A DNA stretch of 33,799 nt. Source: Actinomycetes bacterium (lineage in GTDB: Bacteria > Actinomycetota > Acidimicrobiia > Acidimicrobiales > RAAP-2). The translations under genes and the position numbers were made by a program. Under the pieces are notes generated by a model. The model was given only the letters and a program-made list of their open reading frames with translations, was not told where the DNA came from and made no database searches. The DNA lies in assembly GCA_021799615.1 (NCBI GenBank), contig JAJZAC010000019.1, positions 1 through 33,799 of the forward strand, in the 5' to 3' direction. Below, one piece after another: positions 7,753 to 16,161 of the stretch (position 1 is the first letter of the stretch; each line of letters starts with the position of its first letter).

Positions 7753-8226
7753 TCAATTCATGCCAGGGTCGCCGAGCGCCTGGCTCCACGGCGGCAGCGG
7801 CGTGTGCACGGCACGGGTCTCGCCCGGGCGGCCGCCCCGGGCGCTGCCGACCTCGGCACGTCGCCCGCCGGCCGCCGCAGCGCCGCCACCTGTCGCCGTC
7901 GTCGCTCCATCGGTGGGAGGTTCGGAGCCGGAGGCGCCGGAGGATGGACCGGCTGCCGACGCTGCCGGCGCTGCCGGCCCGCCGTGCGCGTTCGCCAGCT
8001 CGTCGAGGAACGAGATGGGCGACCGCACCGCCTGCGTGATCCGGTCGGTCGACGGGAGGTCGGGGAAGCTGTCGCGGACCTGGGTCTCCAGGCGCTCCCG
8101 GAACGCACGGAAGTCGCCCCACAACGCACCGAGCTGGCGTGCCACCTGGGGCAGCTTCTCCGGACCGAGCACGATGAGGGCGACGACCAGGATGACGAGC
8201 AGCTTCGCCGGGCTGAGGAACGGCAC
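7753..8226 (-). CDS. tatA: Twin-arginine translocase TatA/TatB family protein
   Basis: 157 residues from the GTG at 8226. One N-terminal membrane helix (LSPAKLLVILVVALIVLGP) is followed by the amphipathic helix PEKLPQVARQLGALWGDF, the TatA/TatB pattern of short helix, Gly-Pro hinge, then surface helix. The C-terminal ~75 residues are a low-complexity Ala/Gly/Pro/Ser tail. It would form the translocation pore or the TatB-like receptor partner with TatC. The Leu-Gly-Pro-Glu hinge leans slightly towards TatB, and with only one such gene here the two cannot be separated. A longer start, GTG at 8247, would add seven residues; the shorter one fits the family N-terminus better. lepB ends a short distance upstream. 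Confidence 0.88.
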   Translation of the reverse strand: MPFLSPAKLLVILVVALIVLGPEKLPQVARQLGALWGDFRAFRERLETQVRDSFPDLPSTDRITQAVRSPISFLDELANAHGGPAAPAASAAGPSSGASGSEPPTDGATTATGGGAAAAGGRRAEVGSARGGRPGETRAVHTPLPPWSQALGDPGMN

Positions 8227-8271
8227 GGTCGCGATGCTACCGGGCACCGGCCGCTGGGCCGGGTCCCCGGG

Positions 8272-9021
8272 TCAGGCGGTGCCGCCCGCCGGCGGTGCCC
8301 GGCTCCGCATCCGCCGCCGGCGCGATGTCGCAGCGCCGAGGAACGCCCAGGCCACGGCGATCACGACGATGGCGACCACGATGCCCACGGCCCAGGCGAT
8401 GGCCGCCGCCGACGGCGGCCAGATGACGAGGTCGACCTTGCCGACGATCGTGGACGTCGGAATGGGGCCGAACGTCCGGCTGTCGGCCGAGTCGGTCCGG
8501 TTGTCCCCCATCACGAACACCTCACCAGCCGGGATGGTGAACGGTTGGGCCAGGTCGAAGGGGCGGCCGTCCGGCGTCGGGAAGTTGCTGTGCTGCATGA
8601 CGGGAGTGAGCCACGGTTCGGGCAGCGGCTTGCCGTCGATCGTGATCTGCCCGTCGACCGCCTGGATGGTCTCGCCCGGGAGCCCGATGACCCGCTTGAC
8701 CAGATCCTGGTACTGGGGCGGCTCCAGTGGTGGTCGGGTGAAGACGACGATGTCGCCCCGGTGGATGCCGTGCAGGTGGTAGCTCAGCTTGTCGACGAGG
8801 ATGCGGTCACCGATCTGCAGGGTCGGCAGCATCGAGCCGGAGGGGATGTAGAAGGTCTGGACGACGAACAGCCGCAGCACGACGGCCACCACCACCGCCA
8901 CCACCAGGATCGCCGTCCACTCGAGGACCCACCGCCACCCGCTCGGGGCCTCCTCAGGGGGGAGCCCTCCCCCTGCTCCGACGGCGCGGACGTCGACGTC
9001 GTCGGAGGGGTCGGCCGTCAT
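8272..9021 (-). CDS. lepB: Signal peptidase I
   Basis: 249 residues. A cytoplasmic N-terminus of ~30 residues is followed by a membrane helix (about 33-53), then the catalytic box IPSGSMLPTL with Ser63 as nucleophile, KRVIGLPGE with Lys109 as general base, and GDNR-x-DSADSR from 172. A second hydrophobic segment near the C-terminus (about 206-228) ends in an Arg-rich cytoplasmic tail, so the protein may cross the membrane twice. It removes signal peptides from Sec and Tat substrates on the outer face of the membrane. It lies directly upstream of tatA and 61 bases downstream of pafA, where pafBC sit in mycobacteria. The start is ATG at 9021. Confidence 0.95.
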   Translation of the reverse strand: MTADPSDDVDVRAVGAGGGLPPEEAPSGWRWVLEWTAILVVAVVVAVVLRLFVVQTFYIPSGSMLPTLQIGDRILVDKLSYHLHGIHRGDIVVFTRPPLEPPQYQDLVKRVIGLPGETIQAVDGQITIDGKPLPEPWLTPVMQHSNFPTPDGRPFDLAQPFTIPAGEVFVMGDNRTDSADSRTFGPIPTSTIVGKVDLVIWPPSAAAIAWAVGIVVAIVVIAVAWAFLGAATSRRRRMRSRAPPAGGTA

Positions 9022-9082
9022 CGAGTGAGGAGGCTAGTGGATCGACGGGACGGGTTGGGGTACGCGTGCGGCACGCCGGGCG

Positions 9083-10441
9083 TCACAGCCCGGCGATCAG
9101 CTTCTCGACCCGGTCGTCCTTGGCCTTGAACGGGTCCTTCAGGAGCACGGTCCGCTGGGCCTGGTCGTTCAGCTTCAGGTGGACCCAGTCGACGGTGAAG
9201 TCGCGCCGGCGCTCCTTCGCCCGGCGGACGAACTCGCCCCGGAGCCGGGCCCTCGTCGTCTGGGGCGGGGTCGACACCGCCTGGGAGATCTCCTCGTCGG
9301 TGCACAGCCGCTCCACCAGACCTCGTTGCTGGAGCCGGTAGAACAGCCCGCGGCTGCGGTCGACGTCGTGGTACTGGAGGTCGAGCAGCGAGACGCGCGG
9401 GCTGTTCAGGGCCACGTGGTGCCGGGCACGGTACCGCTCGACGAGCCGGTACTTGGCCACCCAGTCGCACTCCCGGTGCAGCTCCGTCGGATCGGCCTCC
9501 AGGCCCTTCAGGCAGTGCGCCCACATGTCGAGGGCCCGGTCCTCCTGCGGGGAGAGCCCCTGGCGGTCCCGGAACCGGATGGCCCGCTCGAGGTACTCGG
9601 TCTGGATCTCCAGCGCGCTCATCTCCCGCCCGTTGGCCAGGCGGACCTTGCGGCGGCACGTGATGTCGTGACTGATCTCGCGAATGGCCCGGATCGGGTT
9701 CTCGAGGGTCAGGTCCCGGAGCACCGTGGAGGGTTCCTCCAGCATCCGCAGGAGGATGCTCGTCGCCCCGATCTTCAGGTAGGTGGCGTACTCGTTCATG
9801 TTCGAGTCGCCCACGATCACGTGCAGGCGCCGGTAGCGCTCGGCGTCCGCGTGGGGCTCGTCGCGGGTGTTGATGATGGGCCGGCTGCGGGTGGTGGCCG
9901 ACGACACCCCCTCCCAGATGTGCTCGGCCCGCTGGCTCAGGCAGAAGACGGCACCCCGGGCGGTGTGGAGGACCTTGCCGGCCCCGGCGTAGATCTGGCG
10001 GCTGACGAGGAACGGGATGAGCACGTCGGTGTAGCGGGTGAACTCGTCGCGCCGGGACGTCAGGTAGTTCTCGTGGCAGCCGTAGGAGTTGCCCGCCGAG
10101 TCGGTGTTGTTCTTGAACAGGTAGATGTCGCCCTTGATCCCCTCCTCGCGCAGCCGGTCCTCGGCCCCGTCCACCAGGTGGGAGAGGATCCACTCCCCCG
10201 CCTTGTCGTGCACGACGAGCTCCCGGATGTCGTCGCATTCGGGGGTGGCGTACTCGGGGTGGCTCCCGACGTCGAGGTAGAGCCGGGCGCCGTTCTCCAG
10301 GAAGACGTTCGAGGACCGCCCCCAGCTGACCACCCGGCGGAACAGGTACCGGGCCACCTCGTCGGGGCTGAGGCGCCGCTGGCCGCGCAGGGTACAGGTC
10401 ACCCCGTACTCGTTCTCCAGTCCGAAGATGCGGCGGTCCAC
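9083..10441 (-). CDS. pafA: Pup-protein ligase PafA
   Basis: 452 residues. The N-terminus [12 protein letters not shown], the [16 protein letters not shown] segment and [18 protein letters not shown] are diagnostic of PafA. Glu9 and neighbours bind Mg-ATP, and Asp57 in YLDVGS matches the catalytic Asp of mycobacterial PafA. The enzyme phosphorylates the C-terminal Glu of Pup and links it to substrate lysines. It differs from the Dop at 12264-13742 by lacking the insertion loop near the N-terminus. The start is GTG at 10441, with no strong ribosome site but a TACCGT box ending six bases before it, suggesting its own leaderless transcript as well as read-through from prcA, which ends 72 bases upstream. 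Confidence 0.96.
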   Translation of the reverse strand: MDRRIFGLENEYGVTCTLRGQRRLSPDEVARYLFRRVVSWGRSSNVFLENGARLYLDVGSHPEYATPECDDIRELVVHDKAGEWILSHLVDGAEDRLREEGIKGDIYLFKNNTDSAGNSYGCHENYLTSRRDEFTRYTDVLIPFLVSRQIYAGAGKVLHTARGAVFCLSQRAEHIWEGVSSATTRSRPIINTRDEPHADAERYRRLHVIVGDSNMNEYATYLKIGATSILLRMLEEPSTVLRDLTLENPIRAIREISHDITCRRKVRLANGREMSALEIQTEYLERAIRFRDRQGLSPQEDRALDMWAHCLKGLEADPTELHRECDWVAKYRLVERYRARHHVALNSPRVSLLDLQYHDVDRSRGLFYRLQQRGLVERLCTDEEISQAVSTPPQTTRARLRGEFVRRAKERRRDFTVDWVHLKLNDQAQRTVLLKDPFKAKDDRVEKLIAGL

Positions 10442-10447
10442 ATGCTC

Positions 10448-10453
10448 ACGGTA
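10448..10453 (-). promoter_or_regulatory. Candidate leaderless -10 box for pafA
   Basis: TACCGT on the minus strand followed by six bases and the GTG of pafA. With the usual -10 to start-site distance, the mRNA would begin at or next to the GTG. No -35 match is visible. Confidence 0.45.
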
Positions 10454-10513
10454 GTGCCCGGGGCACCGGCACCGGGTGACGCCCGGTCGCGGGAGCGTCG
10501 ACCGCTCCCCCGC

Positions 10514-11191
10514 TCACCCCAGGAGCGCGTCCAGCTCGTCGTCGGCCAGCCGCCGGAACGCCCGCCGGCCGTTGCCCTCGGCCAGCACCGCCACCTCGAG
10601 GTCGCCCGGCCCGAGCGTGCGGTCCGGTCCGGCCAGGGCGGCCACCGACGCCCGCAGCGCGTCGGCGAGCCCCCAGTCCTCGCGCCACGAGGCCTCGAGG
10701 GCCTCGACGATGGCGGCCGTCTCGCCGCCCAGGACGGCGACGTGGTCCTCGTCCGTGATGGTCCCCTCGTAGGCGATGTGGAACAGCTGGGTCGGCCGGG
10801 TGGCCGTCCCCAGCTCGGCCACCAGGATCTCCACCTCGAGCGGCTTCATCTCGTGGGTGAACACCTGCCCGAGGTACTGGGCGTAGAGGTTGGCCAGCGA
10901 GCGGGCGTCGACGTCCTCACGGCTGAACGTGAATCCCTTGGTGTCGGCGTGCCGGACACCGGACACCCGCAGTTGGTCGAATTCGTTGTACTTGCCCACG
11001 CCGGCGAAGGCGATGCGGTCGTAGATCTCGCTGATCTTGTGCAGCGAACGAGACGGGTTGTCGGCCACGAAGAGCACCCCGCCGTCGTAGGTGGTGGCCA
11101 CCAGCGACCGTCCCCGGGCGATGCCCTTCTGGGCGTACTCGGCCCGGTCCTTCATCACCTGTTCCGGTGCCACGTAGAACGGCATCGTCAC
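10514..11191 (-). CDS. prcA: Proteasome alpha subunit
   Basis: 225 residues. The N-terminus MPFYVAPEQVMKDRAEYAQKG and the GIARGRSLVATTYDGGVLFVA and SRSLHKISEIYDRIAF segments are those of the bacterial alpha subunit. It has no N-terminal catalytic Thr and forms the outer heptameric gate rings of the 20S core that dock Mpa. The GTG at 11191 is preferred because GGAGG lies nine bases upstream; the ATG two codons later (11185) is also possible. It follows prcB after a 49-base gap and precedes pafA. Confidence 0.96.
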   Translation of the reverse strand: MTMPFYVAPEQVMKDRAEYAQKGIARGRSLVATTYDGGVLFVADNPSRSLHKISEIYDRIAFAGVGKYNEFDQLRVSGVRHADTKGFTFSREDVDARSLANLYAQYLGQVFTHEMKPLEVEILVAELGTATRPTQLFHIAYEGTITDEDHVAVLGGETAAIVEALEASWREDWGLADALRASVAALAGPDRTLGPGDLEVAVLAEGNGRRAFRRLADDELDALLG

Positions 11192-11240
11192 CGGCGCCCA
11201 CCTCCCTCGTCCACGGTGCGGGCCGGCGTACCCGGCCGGC

Positions 11241-12044
11241 TCACGGTTGGCGTCCCTCGGCCCGGCGGCGTTCGATGAGCGAGGCGAACCGCGTCGCCAC
11301 CTCGTCCTCGGGCACCGGGGTGAACCCGTCGGCGGTCACGGTGGCCACCAGCGGGTAGATGCCGCGCACGAGGTCGGGACCACCGGTGGCCGAGTCCTCG
11401 TCGGCCGCCTCGTAGAGGGCCTGGATGGCCAGCTCCACCGCCTCGTCGCGCGCCAGGCCGGGGCGGTAGCCGAGCTTGATCGTGGTGCGGGCGTCACGCC
11501 CTCCCGAACCGGTGGCGCTGTGCTCCGTCTCCTCGTAGTGCCCGCCGGTGACGTCGTAGTTGAAGATCCGCCCCGTCCCCCGCTGCAGGTCGTACCCGGC
11601 GAAGAGGGGCACCACGGCCAGGCCCTGGAGCGCCATGGGGAAGTGGCTCCGGACCATCTGGCTCAACTGGTTGGCCTTGCCCTCGAGGCTGAGCACGACG
11701 CCCTCGACCTTCTCGTAGTGCTCGAGCTGGGTCTGGAAGAGGCGCACCATCTCCACGGCCGGACCGGCCGCCCCGGCGATGGCGACGGCCGAGTAGCGGT
11801 CGGCGGGGAACACCTTCTCCATGGTGCGGTGGGCGATGGAGTGCCCTTCGGTGGCCCGCCGGTCCCCCGCCATGACGACGCCGTCGGCGAAGCGCAACGC
11901 CACCACGGTGGTGCCGTGGCGCACGTCGACACCGGTGGCGGGTCCGGTGGGCACCGCCTGGACCGGCCCCGGCGAACGCCGCAGCAGCAGGGCGGCGAAA
12001 TCCGGCCCCGGATCGTCCTCCGGGGCGAAGCGCGGCAGGTTCAC
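11241..12044 (-). CDS. prcB: Proteasome beta subunit
   Basis: 267 residues. A 44-residue propeptide ends at Gly44, and Thr45 begins the mature TTVVALRF, the N-terminal nucleophile Thr1. Lys77 is at the Lys33 position (32 residues after Thr45) and Asp61 at the Asp17 position, so the active site looks complete. These subunits form the two inner rings and cut peptide bonds after self-processing. The GTG at 12044 follows the pup stop by three bases, with GGGGAG a few bases upstream inside the end of pup, so pup and prcB are almost certainly translated together. Confidence 0.96.
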   Translation of the reverse strand: MNLPRFAPEDDPGPDFAALLLRRSPGPVQAVPTGPATGVDVRHGTTVVALRFADGVVMAGDRRATEGHSIAHRTMEKVFPADRYSAVAIAGAAGPAVEMVRLFQTQLEHYEKVEGVVLSLEGKANQLSQMVRSHFPMALQGLAVVPLFAGYDLQRGTGRIFNYDVTGGHYEETEHSATGSGGRDARTTIKLGYRPGLARDEAVELAIQALYEAADEDSATGGPDLVRGIYPLVATVTADGFTPVPEDEVATRFASLIERRRAEGRQP

Positions 12045-12047
12045 CGG

Positions 12048-12242
12048 TTACTCCCCGCCCTTCTGTACGTAGTTGCGCACGAACTCCTCGGCGTTGTCCT
12101 CCAGGACCTCGTCGATCTCGTCGAGCAGGTCGTCCAGCTCCGCCTTCAGCTTGTCCGCCTTGGCCGACGGCGCCGGGACGTCCTCGACGGCCTCGTCGGT
12201 CCGCTCGCTCGTCGTCCGCTTCTTCAGTTCACGCTCGGCCAT
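12048..12242 (-). CDS. pup: Prokaryotic ubiquitin-like protein Pup
   Basis: 64 residues, typical size. The N-terminal half is charged and disordered; residues ~30-50 ([20 protein letters not shown]) form the coiled-coil segment that binds the Mpa coiled coils; the C-terminal part ends [11 protein letters not shown], with conserved Lys61. The last residue is Glu rather than Gln, so PafA could use it directly without the deamidation step that Dop performs in mycobacteria. A GAGGAG site lies before the ATG at 12242. It sits between dop and prcB. Confidence 0.97.
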   Translation of the reverse strand: MAERELKKRTTSERTDEAVEDVPAPSAKADKLKAELDDLLDEIDEVLEDNAEEFVRNYVQKGGE

Positions 12243-12263
12243 AGCCCGGTTCTCCTCGTGCCC

Positions 12264-13742
12264 CTACCGCCCCAGCCGCGCGATCAGGTCGGCGGCGTCG
12301 GCGCTCTGCCGGAGCAGTTCCTCGACATGCTCTGCGGTTCCCCGCAACGGGTCCATCATAGGGATCCGCCGGAGCGGGTCGGTGCCGAGGTCGAAGACCA
12401 ACGAGTCCCAGTTGGCGCTGACCACGGCGTCGGGCCACCGGGTGAGGCAGGCACCCCGGAACCACGCCCGGGTGTCCCGCGGCGCCTCGGTCACGGCGGT
12501 GGCCACGTCCTCGTCGGCCACCAGGCGCTCCATGGGCAGGCGTGCGAACAGCGACCGGTCCGGTCGCAGGTCGTGGTACTGCAGGTCCAGGGCAGCCAGG
12601 CGGTCGTCGTCCCAGTCCAGCCCGTGGCGGTCCCGGTACCCCTCGAGGAGCCGGAGCTTCGCCACCCAGTCGAGCTGCCCGGACAGGCCGGCGGGGTCGA
12701 CCTCGAGACCAGCCAGCACCTCCTCCCAGCGATCGAGGACCAGCGCACCCACGTCGGGCGGACCCAGGCACTCGAGCCCTCGTTCCTGGGCGTACTTCCG
12801 CCCCGCCTCGAGCAGCTCCCACTGGAGCTCCAGGGCGGTCGCCGTCGAGCCGTCGGCCAGGTCCACCACGGTGGCCAGGGTCGGGTCGCGGGCGACGCGC
12901 CGGATCTCGCGCACCGGGTCGGCCAGCTCCAGCGGACGTGCGGGCCCGGCGGCGTCCTCGATCATGGCCAGCACCAGCGCGGTGGTCCCCACCTTGAGGA
13001 AGTTGGCCACGTCGGCCAGGTTGGCGTCACCGACGATCACGTGCAGGCGCCGGTAGCGGTGGGCGTCGGCGTGGGGCTCGTCCCGGGTGTTGACGATGGG
13101 GCGCTTCAGCGTGGTCTCCAGCCCCACCGGCTCCTCGAAGAACTCGGCCCGCTGGGAGATCTGGAACGGGACCGCCTCGGTGCCGGGGGTCTCCACGCCC
13201 ACCTTGCCGGCGCCGGCGAAGATCTGGCGGGTGACGAAGTGGGGCGTGATGCCGGCGACGATGCGGGCGAAGGGCACCTCCCGGTCCATCAGGTAGTTCT
13301 CGTGGGTGCCGTAGGAGTTGCCCTTGCCGTCCGAGTTGTTCTTGTAGACGGCGAGGCGGCGGCCCTGCGCCAGGGCCGCCGCCACGGCGCGGCGCAGCAC
13401 CTCCTCGCCGGCACGGTCGTAGCGGACGCACTCGAGGGGGTCGCCGCATTCCGGGCTCGAGTACTCCGGATGGGCGTGGTCGACGTAGAAGCGGGCCCCG
13501 TTGGTGAGCACCGTGTTGACGAGGTGCGTCTCGATCTGGGGCGGCATCGCCCCCTCGCGGGTGTAGCCCCGGGCGTCGGTGCCCGGGGACTCGTCCTCGA
13601 AGTCCCACCCGGTCTGCTGGCGGGCCACCAGGTGGGCGTAGGCGTTGACCAGCACCGACGAGGCGGCGATGGGGTTCTGGTCCCCGTCGAGGACGTGGAT
13701 CCCGTACTCGGTCTCGATCCCGCAGACCTTGCGGATGGCCAT
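12264..13742 (-). CDS. dop: Depupylase/deamidase Dop
   Basis: 492 residues, about 40 longer than the PafA here. The N-terminus RKVCGIETEYGIHV, the insertion around residues 42-68 (the flexible Dop loop), YVDHAHPEYSSPECG with Asp88 as the likely catalytic Asp, and YKNNSDGKGNSYGTHENYL mark it as Dop. Dop cleaves the isopeptide bond between Pup and substrates, and deamidates Pup-Gln in species that encode it. Because Pup here ends in Glu, removal and recycling of Pup should be the main task. A TAGGGT box six bases before the ATG suggests a leaderless transcript covering dop-pup-prcBA. mpa ends 46 bases upstream. Confidence 0.96.
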   Translation of the reverse strand: MAIRKVCGIETEYGIHVLDGDQNPIAASSVLVNAYAHLVARQQTGWDFEDESPGTDARGYTREGAMPPQIETHLVNTVLTNGARFYVDHAHPEYSSPECGDPLECVRYDRAGEEVLRRAVAAALAQGRRLAVYKNNSDGKGNSYGTHENYLMDREVPFARIVAGITPHFVTRQIFAGAGKVGVETPGTEAVPFQISQRAEFFEEPVGLETTLKRPIVNTRDEPHADAHRYRRLHVIVGDANLADVANFLKVGTTALVLAMIEDAAGPARPLELADPVREIRRVARDPTLATVVDLADGSTATALELQWELLEAGRKYAQERGLECLGPPDVGALVLDRWEEVLAGLEVDPAGLSGQLDWVAKLRLLEGYRDRHGLDWDDDRLAALDLQYHDLRPDRSLFARLPMERLVADEDVATAVTEAPRDTRAWFRGACLTRWPDAVVSANWDSLVFDLGTDPLRRIPMMDPLRGTAEHVEELLRQSADAADLIARLGR

Positions 13743-13748
13743 CAGCCG

Positions 13749-13754
13749 ACCCTA
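13749..13754 (-). promoter_or_regulatory. Candidate leaderless -10 box for dop-pup-prcBA
   Basis: TAGGGT on the minus strand, then six bases, then the ATG of dop at 13742. There is no ribosome site between the box and the ATG, consistent with a leaderless mRNA. Confidence 0.5.
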
Positions 13755-13788
13755 TCCCGGCCCGACCGGCGCTGCGGCGGCCGGCCGG

Positions 13789-15531
13789 TCAGAGGTACTG
13801 CCCCGTGCCCACCCGCTCGATGGACCGGCCGCCCTTGGTCTCGCGGTCCTCGCTGATCAGGGTCCGGATGTAGACGATGCGCTCACCCTTCTTCCCCGAG
13901 ATCTTGGCCCAGTCGTCGGGGTTGGTGGTGTTGGGCAGGTCCTCGTTCTCCTTGTACTCCTGACGGATGGAGTCGATCAGGTCCGCGGTGCGGATGCCGC
14001 GCCCCTCGCCGGCGATGGTCCGCTTGATGGCCAGCTTCTTGGCCCGGCGGACGATGTTCTCGATCATCGCCCCCGAGGCGAAGTCGCGGTAGTAGAGGAC
14101 CTCCTTGTCCCCGTTCTGGTAGGTCACCTCGAGGAAGCGGTTGTCGTCGTCGTCGCGGTACATCTCGCCCACCGTCTGCTCGATCATGGCCGCCGTGGCC
14201 TTGGCCGGGTCACCGCCGCCCAGCGACGCCACCTCCCCGGCGTCGAGCGGCAGGTCCGGCGTGAGGTAGCGCGAGAAGATCTGCGCGGCGGCGGCCTCGT
14301 CGGGCCGCTCGATGCGGATCTTCACGTCCAGGCGGCCCGGCCGGAGGATCGCCGGGTCGATCAGGTCCTCGCGGTTCGATGCCCCGATCACGATGACGTC
14401 GCGCAGGGTCTCCACGCCGTCGATCTCGGCCAGGAGCTGGGGGACGATGGTCGACTCCATGTCGGAGCTGATGCCCGTGCCCCGGGTCCGGAACAGCGAG
14501 TCCATCTCGTCGAAGAACACGATGACGGGCACGCCCTCCTCGGACTTCTCCCGGGCACGCTGGAACACCAGGCGGATCTGCCGCTCGGTCTCGCCCACGT
14601 ACTTGTTGAGCAGCTCGGGGCCTTTGATGTTGAGGAAGTAGCTCCGGGTGTTGGTGTTCCCGGTGACCTCGGCCACCTTCTTGGCCAGCGAGTTGGCCAC
14701 CGCCTTGGCGATGAGGGTCTTGCCGCACCCGGGGGGGCCGTAGAGGAGGATGCCCTTGGGTGCCGGCAGCCGGTGCTCGGCGTACAGCTCCCGGTGCAGG
14801 TACGGCAGCTCGACGGCGTCGGTGATGGCCTCGATCTGCTCGTCGAGCCCGCCGACGTCGGCGTAGGTGATGTCCGGGACCTCCTCGAGGACGAGCTCCT
14901 CCACCTCGGGACGGGGCAGCTTCTCGATGAGGAGACCGGTGCGCGGCTCCATGAGGACGGTGTCGCCGGCCCGGAGCCGCACGCCCACCAGCTCGTCGGA
15001 CAGGTCCGCCACCCGCTCCTCGTCGGCCCGGCCGTAGACGAGGGCCCGCCGACCGTCCTCCAGGACCTCCTTCACCACCACCACCTCGCCGACGGACTCG
15101 CCCTGGCGGGCGAGGACCACGTTCAGCGACTCGTTCAGGACCACCTCGTTGCCACGGCGCAGGGTCGCCGCCTCGATGTCGGGGTGGAGGGCGACACGCA
15201 TCTTTCGGCCGCCGGAGAACACGTCGACGGTCCCGTCGTCGTTGGACCCCAGGTAGGTGCCGTAGGCGGCCGGCGGCTGGGTGAGCTTCTCCACCTCCTC
15301 GCGCAGGTTGGCGATGTGCTCCTTCGCCGTCTGGAGGGTGAAGGTCAGCTTCTCGTTCTGCGAGACCGCCTGGGCCAGCTGGCCCTTGGTCTCGAGCAGG
15401 CGCTCCTCCAACGTCTGGACCCGCCGCGGGCCCTCCGACAGCCGCCGCCGCAACAGGGCGATCTCCTCCTCTGCCTCGGCGATCCGGAGCCGGAGCACCT
15501 CGGTCTCCTCGTTGCCGCGATCGGGGCCCAT
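13789..15531 (-). CDS. mpa: Proteasome-associated AAA ATPase Mpa/ARC
   Basis: 580 residues. Domains: an N-terminal coiled coil (about 10-85) that captures Pup, a double OB-fold (about 88-205), and an AAA module with Walker A GPPGCGKT (265-272), Walker B IVFFDE (337-342) and RPGR arginine finger region (397-400). The last residues are GQYL, with the penultimate Tyr that opens the 20S gate. It unfolds pupylated proteins and feeds them into PrcAB. The ATG at 15531 has GGGAGG seven bases upstream; in-frame sequence further up lacks a better start. It is the first gene of the Pup locus and diverges from the ferredoxin gene. The protein is also called ARC. Confidence 0.96.
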   Translation of the reverse strand: MGPDRGNEETEVLRLRIAEAEEEIALLRRRLSEGPRRVQTLEERLLETKGQLAQAVSQNEKLTFTLQTAKEHIANLREEVEKLTQPPAAYGTYLGSNDDGTVDVFSGGRKMRVALHPDIEAATLRRGNEVVLNESLNVVLARQGESVGEVVVVKEVLEDGRRALVYGRADEERVADLSDELVGVRLRAGDTVLMEPRTGLLIEKLPRPEVEELVLEEVPDITYADVGGLDEQIEAITDAVELPYLHRELYAEHRLPAPKGILLYGPPGCGKTLIAKAVANSLAKKVAEVTGNTNTRSYFLNIKGPELLNKYVGETERQIRLVFQRAREKSEEGVPVIVFFDEMDSLFRTRGTGISSDMESTIVPQLLAEIDGVETLRDVIVIGASNREDLIDPAILRPGRLDVKIRIERPDEAAAAQIFSRYLTPDLPLDAGEVASLGGGDPAKATAAMIEQTVGEMYRDDDDNRFLEVTYQNGDKEVLYYRDFASGAMIENIVRRAKKLAIKRTIAGEGRGIRTADLIDSIRQEYKENEDLPNTTNPDDWAKISGKKGERIVYIRTLISEDRETKGGRSIERVGTGQYL

Positions 15532-15656
15532 CTGCGTTCCTCCCGTCTCGACCGTCAGGAACCGCCTCGCCGGCCGGCCCCCGCTGGGGATCACGGCCGG
15601 CGCCCCTGTCGGTGGCTGCCGGCGGGGGTGGGACCGTCCCGGTCCACCCGCGGTCG

Positions 15657-15662
15657 ACCCTA
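15657..15662 (-). promoter_or_regulatory. Candidate -10 box for mpa
   Basis: TAGGGT on the minus strand, the same hexamer as before dop, about 125 bases upstream of the mpa ATG. It would leave a leader of ~120 bases. No clear -35. Confidence 0.35.
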
Positions 15663-15728
15663 CACCGGCACCCGGCCGTTGCCCGCACACCCGGGGACGG
15701 GGAATTCGGGTGCACCGGCACCAGGGGA

Positions 15729-15734
15729 TAACAT
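15729..15734 (+). promoter_or_regulatory. Candidate -10 box for the ferredoxin gene
   Basis: TAACAT on the plus strand within an unusually AT-containing stretch (ggggataacatg), about 120 bases before the ferredoxin ATG. No strong -35. Confidence 0.35.
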
Positions 15735-15855
15735 GCGGTCGCGGCCGGTGCCCCGTGTGGACACCCGTCCCAACGGACGGACGACGGCCCGCAGACCGCC
15801 CGCCGGTGCGCCCTGGTCGCGCGCCGGCACCGACGACCGGGAGACGACGCTACCG

Positions 15856-16092
15856 ATGAAGGTCTGGATCGATCAGGATCTCTGCACGGGGGACGGGCTC
15901 TGCGAGGAGATCGCCCCGGCGGTCTTCACGCTCCTCGACGACGGCCTGGCCTACGTCAAGGAGGGCGAGGACGTGAAGAACAACCCCGGTGGCTCGGCCG
16001 GCATGGCCGCCGTGCCCGCCGAGCTCGAGGACGCCGCCGTCGAGGCCTCCGAGGAGTGCCCCGGGGAGTGCATCTTCATCGAGCGGGACTGA
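15856..16092 (+). CDS. Small ferredoxin ([3Fe-4S]/[4Fe-4S] type)
   Basis: 78 residues. Cys10 and Cys16 (C-x5-C, in DLCTGDGLCEEIAP) and Cys68 followed by Pro fit the single-cluster ferredoxins that often serve cytochrome P450s and other oxidoreductases; Cys72 in CPGECIFIE is an extra Cys. With no Cys between 10 and 16 a [3Fe-4S] cluster is more likely, but this is inference. An insertion of about 20 residues (KEGEDVKNNPGGSAGMAA) separates the two cluster halves, longer than in the classical 60-65-residue proteins. The ATG at 15856 has only a weak purine run (GGGAG, 12 bases up). It lies alone, divergent from mpa and converging on trmI, so its redox partner is not evident here. Confidence 0.88.
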   Translation: MKVWIDQDLCTGDGLCEEIAPAVFTLLDDGLAYVKEGEDVKNNPGGSAGMAAVPAELEDAAVEASEECPGECIFIERD

Positions 16093-16161
16093 CGTTCCGA
16101 GCGGCGCTGGCACCCCCGGCGGCCCGAACCGCGGGCGGGCGCCGGTCGGCCTCAGCCGGCT

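Larger units (their letters stand above)
15532..15855. other. Divergent 324-base intergenic region between mpa and the ferredoxin gene
   Basis: No gene is supported here. Each strand has one TANNNT box: TAGGGT for mpa (15657-15662) and TAACAT (15729-15734) for the ferredoxin. Both predicted leaders would be over 100 bases, leaving room for post-transcriptional control, but I see no recognisable riboswitch. Confidence 0.5.

Noticed and set aside
11247..13856. Long plus-strand frame antisense to prcB, pup and dop
   Set aside because: His/Val/Gly-rich low-complexity translation typical of antisense shadow; prcB, pup and dop are certain.
13645..15855. Long plus-strand frame antisense to mpa that runs into the ferredoxin
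   Set aside because: Only the last 78 codons (from 15856) have family motifs and a start codon; the rest is antisense of mpa.
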